From the NCBI GenBank assembly GCA_963725415.1, contig CAVRZY010000088.1, positions 1-14,292 of the forward strand: a stretch of DNA of 14,292 nt, read 5' to 3'. Below, in pieces: positions 7,910 to 14,292 of the stretch; the first letter of the stretch is position 1, and each line of letters starts with the position of its first letter. The DNA comes from CAVRZY01 sp963725415. Its GTDB lineage: Bacteria > Acidobacteriota > Terriglobia > Bryobacterales > Bryobacteraceae. A program made the translations under genes and the position numbers. The notes under the pieces are model-generated. The model was not told where the DNA came from. It did not search any database and saw only the letters and a list, made by a program, of their open reading frames with translations.

Positions 7910-8590
7910 TCACCTCCTCCAGCAGTGAGGCGAAGTAACGCAAGCTGGTGATCGGTAGGCATTGTGCACCAGGCGATCCAGGATACTGTCGGCCAGCGTA
8001 GGATCGCCGATCTGCGCGTGCCCACTGGCGATGGGAAGCGGGCTGGTCAGAACCGTGGCGGGCCGCCCGTAACGGTCAGCGCAGATCTCCAGGAAGTCTC
8101 TTCGCTCCTGCTCGAGCAGGGGCGCCATGGCGAAGTCCTCCACCACCAGCAGGTCGGTGCGGGCCATCGACTCCAGCAGTTTGCCCAGGCTGCCGTCGGC
8201 GCGCCCCTGCGCCAACCACGACTTGCCCATCCCGGTCGGGCCGGTGAACAAAAGGCAGAGCTGTTGCAGCACCCATTGCGAGCTGGTCAGGCTGCGAATC
8301 AGCGCAGAAACCATCTGCCGAGGGTAACGATAGTGGATGCCCTCCCCACAGGTTTCGGGGTTCAGTTTGGACTTCTTCAGACGCCGCACCATGGCCTCGT
8401 TGGGTTCGGCCAGAGAAGAGAATTGCCGCTTCCGCAGCGCGGCCAGGACCCACCTCTGGACCAGTGGCACTCTGGCCTCGGCCTTGGCCCTGTCGCGAGG
8501 GCGCCGCGGACGGGCGGGAAGAATGCCGACGCTGTAGTGGACCGCCAGGTCTTTTCCGGCACATGGTCCCCTTCCTTTCCAAGGGACCAT
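7910..8590 (-). pseudogene. istA C-terminal fragment fused in frame to a shortened istB
   Basis: This 226-residue open frame is a deletion product. Residues 14-78 (DLAVHYSVGILPARPRRPRD, then LVQRWVLAALRKRQFSSL) match the C-terminal part of IS21 transposase IstA. From about 80 it becomes the AAA+ helper IstB: YPRQMVSALIRSL, Walker A GPTGMGKS (117-124), Walker B-like LLVVED (147-152), ERRDFLEICADRYGR and IGDPTLADSILDRLVHNAYR (194-213). Roughly 25-30 residues usually found between Walker A and DGSLGKLL are missing, and the last 13 residues do not match IstB. The ATG at 8588-8590 is a chance start. The product cannot transpose; whether it is made is unknown. Confidence 0.82.
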
Positions 8591-8766
8591 GCCGCCTTGG
8601 GATTACCCAGCGCGCCAAGCTTCTACCACCGTCCCGTTCCGGTCATGCGGGGCGCCATTCCGGTAACCGGGGCACCATTCCGGCAACTGGGGCACCGTTC
8701 CGTTGCACCCGGAAAAGTGCCCCGCTTCCCAACGGAATCAGCGCCCCACTTCGACCAGAGTCCGCA
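7952..8766 (-). mobile_element. IS21-family insertion sequence, internally deleted remnant
   Basis: Starting from a probable terminal TG at 8765-8766 on the minus strand, the element shows the tandem terminal repeats usual for IS21 relatives (8636-8747), then a short istA 3' piece joined to istB. Most of istA, including the DDE transposase core, is gone. The right end cannot be fixed: istB homology stops at LVHNAYR near 7952, where abiE-like sequence may resume. The element sits between the abiEi-like and abiEii-like remnants, so it probably inserted into that operon. Exact ends and any target duplication are uncertain. Confidence 0.75.
8636..8747 (-). repeat. Tandem terminal repeats of the IS21-type element
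   Basis: Three adjacent 20-21 base units on the minus strand, GGTGCCCCAGTTGCCGGAAT (8677-8696), GGTGCCCCGGTTACCGGAAT (8657-8676) and GGCGCCCCGCATGACCGGAAC (8636-8656), are preceded by two diverged, longer units at 8697-8723 (GGGGCAC...CGGAAC) and 8724-8747 (GGGGCGC...TTCCG). Multiple terminal repeats are known transposase-binding sites in IS21 relatives. Next to them an inverted repeat, ATGGTCCC/GGGACCAT, lies at 8563-8570/8583-8590. Confidence 0.75.
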
Positions 8767-8965
8767 CCTTGCGCAACCTAACGATCCAGCCTCCTCTCGC
8801 CAGATACGACAGAAGGACGTTCACATCCCCGTCTGGAACGCCGATGTCCAAGGCTGCCGCACGGGCATCGGCGGATGAGAAAACGATCTGACCGGCGTTG
8901 GCCAGATGGCGCAGTAGCTTGCGGCCGTGCGTTTCTCCATAGCGGGTTGTCTCTTGAGATTGCGC
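8738..8965 (-). pseudogene. AbiEi-type antitoxin / winged-helix regulator, N-terminal remnant
   Basis: One minus-strand frame reads QSQETTRYG, then GRKLLRHLANAGQIVFSSAD and VLLSYLARGGWIVRLRKV. This is the winged-helix N-terminus of AbiEi-like antitoxins that pair with AbiEii toxins. Homology stops at the probable IS end (8766), and the frame then hits TGA at 8738-8740. A good GGGAGG lies at 8972-8977, but the codon at the right distance (8963-8965) is GCG, and no start codon fits. The start was therefore lost, or translation began elsewhere. With the AbiEii-like remnant on the other side of the IS, this was probably an abiEi-abiEii operon. Confidence 0.65.
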
Positions 8966-9045
8966 CTTTGACCTCCCTGCTGGTGGCTATGTGGACCGTC
9001 AAATAATCCAAAATCTCGCGGAGCCGATGACGGCTGAACGCTCCC

Positions 9046-9688
9046 TTACCGCGGACGCACCGGAGTCCGCTTGAAGTCCGAGCGGTTTAGCAGCATGTCG
9101 TGATTGGGATCGTAGTCCCGATCGTTGGAGAGGATGACCTCGCCGCTGGGGTTGACCCAAGGGTAGCGCCACTGGTCGGTGTCCACCTCGATCTGCTTGG
9201 TGTAGGGGTTAACATACTCTTCCTGCTCGGTCAGGGTCAGGAACATGTCGTTCTGGATTTCGGCGTTGGTGCGCTTTCTGTGGGCGATGATCTCGCGCTC
9301 GATGCGCTGCACTTCCTGCTAGGTCCGGAGGGCGATTTGCCCGCGCTCGATCTGCCCGCGCAGTTCGCCAGCCACCCACTGTGGGCTAGGTCTGGCGGAA
9401 TTCTGAATCACCGCGATGACGCGCCCCCATAGTTGCTCCCCGGCGGGAACAGCCCCATCTGGCCGGCCGGCGAGCGGCGCGCGTCGAAATAGAGCATCTC
9501 CAGCAGGAAGCGAACCAGGACCGTGCCGGCCTCATCGCGTTTGACAGTGAAATCCAGCTTCGGTTGGGCTCCCACCTGCGCTGTAGGTGGATTGCCTGGG
9601 GAACCCCGCCCGGGCTCTTCGGCTGCCAAGCCGCCACCCCAGCGGCCATTCCGCACAGCAGGAAGAAAACCGTAGGAAAGCGTTGCAT
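9046..9688 (-). pseudogene. Secreted hypothetical protein, broken by two frameshifts and a stop
   Basis: A coherent protein can be followed through three frames. It starts with ATG 9686-9688 and a signal peptide (MQRFPTVFFLLCGMAAGVAA). After a shift near the C-runs at 9604-9611 it continues as AQPKLDFTVKRDEAGTVLVR, FLLEMLYFDARRSPAGQMG and LFPPGSNYGG. After a second shift at the five-C run 9424-9428 it continues as VIQNSARPSPQWVAGELRGQ. Then TAG at 9319-9321 interrupts LRT-x-QEVQRIEREI, and the last part (NDMFLTLTEQEEYVNPYTKQ, VDTDQWRYPWVNPSGEV) reaches 9046. The EEYVNPYT/W-Y-rich ending looks like a conserved secreted protein, but I cannot name its function. Two one-base losses plus a nonsense codon indicate a real pseudogene. 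Confidence 0.72.
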
Positions 9689-9742
9689 ATCCGAGCCAGC
9701 CTATATCACCGGGCCTCCCCGGTCAACGACCTGCCGGGTGTA

Positions 9743-9871
9743 AATGCCTCAGTCTCCGGGGCAATAGCCTGTGCAGCCGGGTAGGATAGGCTTTCAGCCG
9801 GTCCGGACGCCTTTCGAATACCGCCCGAGACAAGCTGAAGCTTGTCCCACGGCCCCCGAGACTGAGGCATT
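9743..9871. repeat. Palindromic element 2, upstream of the wHTH-TolB-TPR gene
   Basis: Nineteen-base arms with one mismatch lie at 9743-9761 (AATGCCTCAGTCTCCGGGG) and 9853-9871, enclosing 91 bases. Inside is a perfect 8-base hairpin, GACAAGCT-GA-AGCTTGTC, at 9829-9846. A weaker AGCCT/AGGCT pairing and two CAGCCGG direct repeats lie in the left half. The element ends 29 bases before the start codon of the regulator gene, so it occupies the place of the promoter or leader. Confidence 0.72.
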
Positions 9872-9900
9872 GCGTATAGAATTGGGTGGTGTAGCCGGCC

Positions 9901-11781
9901 ATGCGGCGACCCGCTGAAATTTCCGTCGAGTCCATCAAGGCAGAACTGGGGAGAATACTGGCCAGCGGGACTTTTGCCCACGCGGAGCGCTTGAGCCGCC
10001 TGGTGCGCTTCACCGTCGAGCAGACCATCCAGGGCCATGGGGATGAGATCAAAGAATACCTGCTGGGCGTCAAGGTGTTCGACCGAGGGGAGTCCTTCGA
10101 TCCCCGCATCGACCCGGTGGTCCGCGTGGAGGCCCACCGGCTGCGCTCCAAGCTCAAGGCGTATTACGACGGCGAAGGGCGCGACGATCCTGTCCGCATT
10201 GAGTATCCCAAAGGAAGCTATGCGCCGGTGTTCCGCAGCGCGGCTGTTCCCGCCTCCGGAGCAGATCGAGTCCGGGCCTGGGTTGGGCAAAGGAAGACAC
10301 TGGCCGCCCTGGCAGTTTTGCTAGGGGGCGCCTTGGCGATTTACTGGGTGGCCGGGGCGCTCTTGGGCACCAAGCGGCCGGCGCCTGTGCACCCGGTGGC
10401 GCCCGCCTCGGTGGCCGTGCTTCCGTTTGCCGACGTCAGCCCGGAACAGAATCAGGAATACTTCTGCGACGGGATCACCGAAGAACTCATCAACGCCCTG
10501 GCGAAAGTAGAGGGCTTGCGGGTGGTGTCGCGGACCTCGGCCTTTGAATTCAAGGGGAAGGCTTACGACATCCGCAAAATCGGCGAACAACTCAACGTCT
10601 CGACGGTGCTGGAGGGGAGCGTGCGGAAGGCCGGGAACCGGCTGCGCATCACGGCCCAGCTTGTGAAGGTGGCCGATGGCTATCATCTCTGGTCCGGGAC
10701 TTACGACCGGGAGCTGAAAGATGTGTTCGCCATCCAGGAGGAGATTTCCCGGGCCATCGTGGACGCACTCCGCCTCCGGCTGGTGGGCGCACCCAGCCAG
10801 CGGCTGGTCAGGGAAGAGACCCGCAACCTGGAGGCTTACAACCTGTATCTGAAAGGGCGGTACCACTGGAACAAGCGGACCGAAGAGGGACTCCAGAAGA
10901 GCATCGAGTATTTTGAGCAGGCCATCCGGGAGGAGCCGAACTGGGCCACCATCTATGCCGCCGTAGCCGACTCCTACGCCTTGCTGGCCTCCTATGGCGT
11001 CTTGCCCCCGGCCTACGCGATGCCCAAGGCGAAAAACGCGGCCCTTCGAGCGCTGGGAACCGATGACACGCTCGCCCAAGCGCATGCTTCGCTGGGTTTT
11101 GTGCGCTCGTTCTACGACTGGGACTGGACGGGGGCCGAGCGAGACTACCAACGCGCCATCGAGCTCAACCCCGGCTATGCCACCGCGCGCCACTGGTATT
11201 CCGGATGCCTGCGGGCCCTGGGACGCCTGGAGGAAGCCATGGCGGAGATCAAGCGCGCACAGGAGCTGGATCCCTTGTCGCTGGCCATCGGCAGGGACCT
11301 GGGGCGGACTTACCAGGCGAGCCGCCAGTTCGATAAGGCCATCGAGCAATACCGTAGGGTGCTGGAGCTGGACCCGAATTTTCCCTCGGGATATGTCCAC
11401 CTGGGGATGGCCTATGAAGACAAACTAATGTACCGGGAGGCCCTGGCGGCTTTTCAAAAGGCTAGAGCCCTGCCCGGGGGAAATCCGCTCACCACCGGCG
11501 CACTGGGCCACTGCCATGCGGTCTCGGGCAACAGAGGCGAGGCCCAGAAGCTCCTGGAGGAGTTGGAGGGACTCTCCGGGCGAAGATATGTCTCACCGAC
11601 CAGCCGAGCGCTGATCTATATCGGGCTGGGGGAAAAGGATCGGGTGTTTGTGTGGCTGGAGAAGGCCTACCAAGAGCACGATCCCTGGCTGGCGTGGTTG
11701 AAAGTGGACCCCATCTTTGACAGCCTGCGCACGGATGCGCGGTTCACGGACCTGCTCAAGAGGGTGCGTTTGCTGCCGTAG
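9901..11781 (+). CDS. Membrane regulator: winged helix, TM segment, TolB/FlgO-like domain, TPR repeats
   Basis: A 626-residue protein of a design common in Acidobacteria. Residues 9-112 form a winged-helix-like N-domain (ILASGTFAHAERLSRLVRF, EYLLGVKVFDRGESFDPRID, RVEAHRLRSKLKAYY, YPKGSYAPVF). A single membrane segment lies at about 133-155. A TolB-N/FlgO-like domain at 170-290 has SVAVLPFADVSPEQNQEYFC, then DGITEELINALAKVEGL and VLEGSVRKAGNRLRIT. TPR repeats fill about 310-615. The inferred role is a membrane-anchored regulator with a cytosolic DNA-binding or adenylate-cyclase-like effector domain and periplasmic TPRs binding partners. The start ATG is the first possible one, because an in-frame TAG lies at 9892-9894. 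No clear ribosome binding site precedes it, and palindromic element 2 ends 29 bases upstream. The ligand and target genes are unknown. Confidence 0.9.
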   Translation: MRRPAEISVESIKAELGRILASGTFAHAERLSRLVRFTVEQTIQGHGDEIKEYLLGVKVFDRGESFDPRIDPVVRVEAHRLRSKLKAYYDGEGRDDPVRIEYPKGSYAPVFRSAAVPASGADRVRAWVGQRKTLAALAVLLGGALAIYWVAGALLGTKRPAPVHPVAPASVAVLPFADVSPEQNQEYFCDGITEELINALAKVEGLRVVSRTSAFEFKGKAYDIRKIGEQLNVSTVLEGSVRKAGNRLRITAQLVKVADGYHLWSGTYDRELKDVFAIQEEISRAIVDALRLRLVGAPSQRLVREETRNLEAYNLYLKGRYHWNKRTEEGLQKSIEYFEQAIREEPNWATIYAAVADSYALLASYGVLPPAYAMPKAKNAALRALGTDDTLAQAHASLGFVRSFYDWDWTGAERDYQRAIELNPGYATARHWYSGCLRALGRLEEAMAEIKRAQELDPLSLAIGRDLGRTYQASRQFDKAIEQYRRVLELDPNFPSGYVHLGMAYEDKLMYREALAAFQKARALPGGNPLTTGALGHCHAVSGNRGEAQKLLEELEGLSGRRYVSPTSRALIYIGLGEKDRVFVWLEKAYQEHDPWLAWLKVDPIFDSLRTDARFTDLLKRVRLLP

Positions 11782-12208
11782 TCCTCCCGTAACGTTACGC
11801 TAACGGTTACGCAACCCTAATACACTTGCGCCGCCGCACCCTGCGGGTGCAGTCTGTTGTTCTCATTAGGAGGAGAGAAACTGCAAGTGTGCCGGTTCTT
11901 CCTCGCACTCGGCACACCCGTCAACAGCGTAATGCCCCAGAAGCTGTGAAAAAATTCAAACGTCCCGCTTCTCACGCACTGCAATCCCACTGTTTTCAGT
12001 GTGGGATATGCCTCCGGCTTGTCCTCTTGACACGCCGGAAGATTTTTTTCACAGCTTCTCAGAAGGTGGGAAAGAATGCTCGCTTTACTTCGGCTGCCCG
12101 CAACGCAGGCCGGGGGCCTGCGCCACCTCAACAACTTGCCAGTTTTGTGGGGCAGGTCCCCGGACGCCCTGGCATTTTTTTCACAGCGGTTGTTCTCATT
12201 TTCGAGAG
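11782..12208. other. Non-coding, hairpin-rich region downstream of the TPR gene
   Basis: I see no credible gene in these 427 bases. Immediately after the stop is a CGTAAC/GTTACG cluster (11788-11811) that may terminate transcription weakly, without a T tract. An 8-base inverted repeat ACACTTGC/GCAAGTGT (11822-11829/11883-11890) encloses a GCACCC-TGC-GGGTGC hairpin (11836-11850). GTGTGCCG/CGGCACAC (11887-11894/11910-11917) follows, then palindromic element 3, then CGCAGGCC-GGG-GGCCTGCG at 12104-12122. GTTGTTCTCATT occurs at 11856 and again at 12189. Confidence 0.6.
11939..12059. repeat. Palindromic element 3, with 16-base perfect inverted repeat
   Basis: The arms AGAAGCTGTGAAAAAA (11939-11954) and TTTTTTCACAGCTTCT (12044-12059) are perfect complements 121 bases end to end. 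Inside are a hairpin ATCCCAC/GTGGGAT with a CACTG-TTTT-CAGTG alternative fold, and CCGGC/GCCGG with an inner GTC/GAC. The core motif ATTTTTTTCACAGC of the right arm (12042-12055) is repeated directly at 12174-12187, just before the oxidoreductase remnant begins. The T run could also let the right arm act as a terminator for the TPR gene. Confidence 0.7.
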
Positions 12209-12585
12209 GCCTTGGGCACCATCTAGGCCTGCCAGGCTGGCAAAGACGCCTTCCTGGAAAACCGGCCTCGCACACCCTGGCGGAAGGACGCAAGATGATC
12301 GAGGCGGCGCAAAAGTACAACCGGATCGTCCAGCACGGCACACAACTGGACCACTTCCGCAACTTTCTCCGGGCCATGCGCAGCCGCAAGCATGCCGACC
12401 TTACCGCCGACATCGGGGAAGGACACAAGAGCACCGTTTTGAACCACCTGGCCAACATCGCCTATCGGACCGGTCGCACGTTGCGGTTCGACCCCCGTTC
12501 CGAGCGATTCCCGGGCGACGAGGAGGCCAACCGGCTGCTGACTCGAATCTATCGAGCGCCCTTTGTGGCGCCCGACAAGGTGTGA
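12209..12585 (+). pseudogene. Gfo/Idh/MocA family oxidoreductase remnant
   Basis: The fragment begins inside the family's Rossmann domain: ALGTI, then TAG (12224-12226, where Trp is usual), then ACQAGKDAFLE. The expected EKP motif is split by loss of one A in the run 12258-12261, after which the frame continues as KPASHTLAEGRKMIEAAQKY and NRIVQHGTQ. At about 12346 it jumps straight to the C-terminal part FRNFLRAMRSRK, IGEGHKSTVLNHLANIAYRT and FPGDEEANRLLTRIYRAPFV. The first ~100 residues and most of the substrate-binding half are missing. Nonsense codon, frameshift and internal deletion together make it non-functional. It ends 11 bases before the GH51 gene, suggesting that a carbohydrate-processing pair once stood here. 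Confidence 0.82.
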
Positions 12586-12596
12586 TCGGAGAACTC

Positions 12597-14292
12597 ATGG
12601 AGCGAAAACTGCCCTCCGCGCCCCGGCTAGCAGTCTGCCTGGCTGCTGTGTTGACCGCGGTCAGCGCGGCTGCCCCGCCCGAGGCCAAGATCACGGTTCG
12701 GCCCAACTCGCGCCTCGGCAGGATTGACCCCAACATCTACGGCCACTTCCCGGAGCTGGTCTTTCGCGTCTTTTATGGCGGGCTGTGGGCCGAGATGCTC
12801 CAGATGCGCAAATTCGAAGGCCGAGACGGCGAGTATGGCGTTGTCCGCCCCTGGTTCGCCATCGGACGAACTGCCAAGACGCATTTCATGCACGACAACA
12901 CCAGCTTCTACTCCGGGAACCAGTCGCAGAAGATCGTCAGTTGGGAGTCGCCGGGTCGTGAAGTCGGGCTTGGGCAGAGGGAACTGTACCTGGAGCAGGG
13001 GAAAGCGTACGAGGTTCGCATCAACGTCAAGCAAGAAGGGATAACAACCCCGCTGGTTGTCTCACTGGAGGGCCAAGGCGGGACCTACGCTAGCCGTCAA
13101 CTGACTCTGCCGGACACGAGCTGGAATCGGTTTGCGTTGACGTTGCGTCCCTCCCAGACGGATCGGGACGGCAGCTTCACCTTGAAGTTCGCAGGTCCAG
13201 GGACCCTTTGGATCGGAACAGCCTCTTTGATGCCGGAGGATCATCTCTCCGGATACCGCAAGGATGTAAGCGAGGCTCTTCGTGAAATCAAGATTCCCCA
13301 CTTGCGCTGGCCCGGAGGGAACCTAGTGTCGTACTACCGCTGGGAGGACGGCCTCGGGGACCGCGACCGGCGTCCCTCCCGGTTGAACCTGTCCCGCGCC
13401 ATCGAGCAGGAAGGACTTCACTGGGAGCCGAACGACGTAGGGATCGACGAGTTCATGGACCTGTGCCGGCTGACCGGGGCGGAACCCTTTGTGGTCGTCA
13501 ACGCGGGGGACGGAACGGCTGAAGAGGCAGCCCGGTGGGTCGAGTACTGCAACGGCCCTGTGACATCCACCTACGGCGCCAAGCGCGCCGCCAACGGGCA
13601 CGCTGAACGCTACCGCGTGAAACTGTGGGGCATCGGAAATGAGGTGTTCGGCGACTGGCAGGGCGGCCACGTCGATGAGGAAACCTACGCGCGAGGGGTG
13701 GTCGCCTTCGCCCGGGCCATGCGCGCGGTCGATCCAGGCCTGAAATTTGTGGCGGCCGGCGGACGATCCTGGACCTACCCCCGATGGAATCAGGCGCTCC
13801 TGGACATTGCCCGGGGATATTTCGATTACCTCTCGCTGCATTCCTATGCCAAGAAATACCGCCGGAACATGAAGAAGGAAGATCTGAAAGACCCGGCGTT
13901 CGCCAAGGAGTTTTACTACTACATCGTCTCCTCGCCTTACGGCATCGAAGAGCAGATCAAACTGACGGCTGCCGAAATCAAGGCTGCCCTTCCCCAGGGT
14001 CCCGAGATTCCGATTGCGTTTGATGAGTGGAACTGCTGGGCCTATCGGGCGCCCAACCGCGGCTACGGCGACCACGAGGTTGATTTCGCGCTGCGGGATG
14101 GAATTTACACGGCCGGCGTGTTTCACGCCTTTCGACGCCAGCACAAGGCGCTTACCCTGGCCAGTTTCTCGATGACGGTAAATGCCCTGGGCCTCATCCG
14201 GGTCAATCGATTTGGGTTGTTCTTCAATCCCCAATACTTGGCCTTTAAGATGTACATGAACCACCAGGGGCCGATCTTGGTCGAATCCGGGG
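12597..14292 (+). CDS. Secreted GH51 alpha-L-arabinofuranosidase (partial, runs off the window)
   Basis: The open frame of 565 codons has no stop before the window ends. ATG 12597 is preceded by GGAG five bases upstream. A signal peptide covers about residues 1-26 (basic start, then LAVCLAAVLTAVSAAA). The family opening follows (RIDPNIYGHFPE, VFYGGLWAEM), then a beta-rich carbohydrate-binding-like insert at about 95-215. The (beta/alpha)8 barrel has LRWPGGNLVSYYRWEDG, IDEFMDLCRLTGAEPFVVVN and WVEYCN. The acid/base Glu349 is in WGIGNEVFGDW and the nucleophile Glu477 in FDEWNCW. It should release terminal alpha-L-arabinofuranosyl groups from hemicellulose or pectin outside the cytoplasm. The C-terminal beta domain lies beyond the window. 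Its promoter is not evident; a dead oxidoreductase lies directly upstream. Confidence 0.93.
   Translation, partial: MERKLPSAPRLAVCLAAVLTAVSAAAPPEAKITVRPNSRLGRIDPNIYGHFPELVFRVFYGGLWAEMLQMRKFEGRDGEYGVVRPWFAIGRTAKTHFMHDNTSFYSGNQSQKIVSWESPGREVGLGQRELYLEQGKAYEVRINVKQEGITTPLVVSLEGQGGTYASRQLTLPDTSWNRFALTLRPSQTDRDGSFTLKFAGPGTLWIGTASLMPEDHLSGYRKDVSEALREIKIPHLRWPGGNLVSYYRWEDGLGDRDRRPSRLNLSRAIEQEGLHWEPNDVGIDEFMDLCRLTGAEPFVVVNAGDGTAEEAARWVEYCNGPVTSTYGAKRAANGHAERYRVKLWGIGNEVFGDWQGGHVDEETYARGVVAFARAMRAVDPGLKFVAAGGRSWTYPRWNQALLDIARGYFDYLSLHSYAKKYRRNMKKEDLKDPAFAKEFYYYIVSSPYGIEEQIKLTAAEIKAALPQGPEIPIAFDEWNCWAYRAPNRGYGDHEVDFALRDGIYTAGVFHAFRRQHKALTLASFSMTVNALGLIRVNRFGLFFNPQYLAFKMYMNHQGPILVESG

Noticed and set aside
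7305..7943. Minus-strand 212-codon frame overlapping the AbiEii-like remnant
   Set aside because: In its second half the AbiEii match is in another frame. Its first 40 residues (RYFASLLEEV, WEHVRRRGEQLQRRW) look protein-like but cannot be assigned, so it is mentioned only in the remnant entry.
8636..8747. Possible CRISPR array because of regularly spaced repeats
   Set aside because: The units are directly adjacent without spacers, diverge quickly, and lie at an IS21 end; there are no cas genes.
7066..9030. Integrase-type genomic island anchored at tRNA-Glu
   Set aside because: No integrase is present, no duplicated tRNA 3' end is visible, and the decayed region lies on the 5' side of the tRNA.
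10321..11400. Minus-strand 359-codon frame
   Set aside because: It is antisense to the wHTH-TolB-TPR gene; the plus strand shows clear domains.
11788..11811. Intrinsic terminator after the TPR gene
   Set aside because: CGTAAC/GTTACG can pair, but the stem is short and AT-rich and no T tract follows on the plus strand.
11817..12458. Minus-strand 213-codon frame across the hairpin-rich region
   Set aside because: It runs through palindromes and the reverse strand of the oxidoreductase remnant, has low-complexity content and no motifs, and overlaps better-supported features.
13323..14264. Minus-strand 313-codon frame
   Set aside because: It is the antisense shadow of the GH51 gene, which has a signal peptide and both catalytic glutamates in the plus-strand frame.

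Overview
The window looks like chromosomal DNA of a GC-rich Gram-negative soil-type bacterium, most likely an Acidobacteriota member. The reasons are the wHTH/TolB-like/TPR membrane regulator, the tricorn-like S41 protease, the secreted GH51 arabinofuranosidase beside a Gfo/Idh/MocA remnant, and the palindromic intergenic repeats. This assignment is inference; there is no rRNA in the window.

Positions 1-2048 (+) hold the C-terminal part of a tricorn-like protease and a PHP-domain phosphoesterase. Positions 2026-6063 (-) hold a tight housekeeping cluster transcribed aroC, def, fmt, argJ (chorismate synthesis, peptide deformylation, initiator-tRNA formylation, arginine synthesis). Its joints overlap by 1-4 bases, except for a 235-base def-fmt gap that carries a 120-base palindromic element. 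aroC has a one-base frameshift in a run of four G that splits it into two frames. The PHP gene and argJ converge and overlap by 23 bases.

Positions 6064-6290 are the divergent control region. Positions 6291-6899 (+) encode an odd two-component protein: a DHp-like H-box helix joined directly to a receiver that lacks two of its five conserved residues. A tRNA-Glu(UUC) with encoded CCA and a recognisable promoter lies at 7066-7143 (-).

Positions 7258-9688 (-) are a graveyard. An abiEi-abiEii type toxin-antitoxin pair has been split by an IS21-family element that is itself internally deleted. Next to it is a secreted hypothetical protein broken by two frameshifts and a stop codon. Positions 9901-11781 (+) encode the intact wHTH-TolB-TPR regulator, preceded by a second palindromic element. 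Positions 11782-12208 have no gene but are full of inverted repeats, including a third palindromic element. Positions 12209-12585 are a Gfo/Idh/MocA oxidoreductase remnant, and from 12597 a secreted GH51 alpha-L-arabinofuranosidase runs off the end of the window.

The best candidates for something new are the degenerate DHp-receiver protein and the three intergenic elements of 120-129 bases. These share an architecture (outer inverted repeat around smaller hairpins) but not a sequence. No complete new defence or mobile system is visible; the one defence-like locus is dead.
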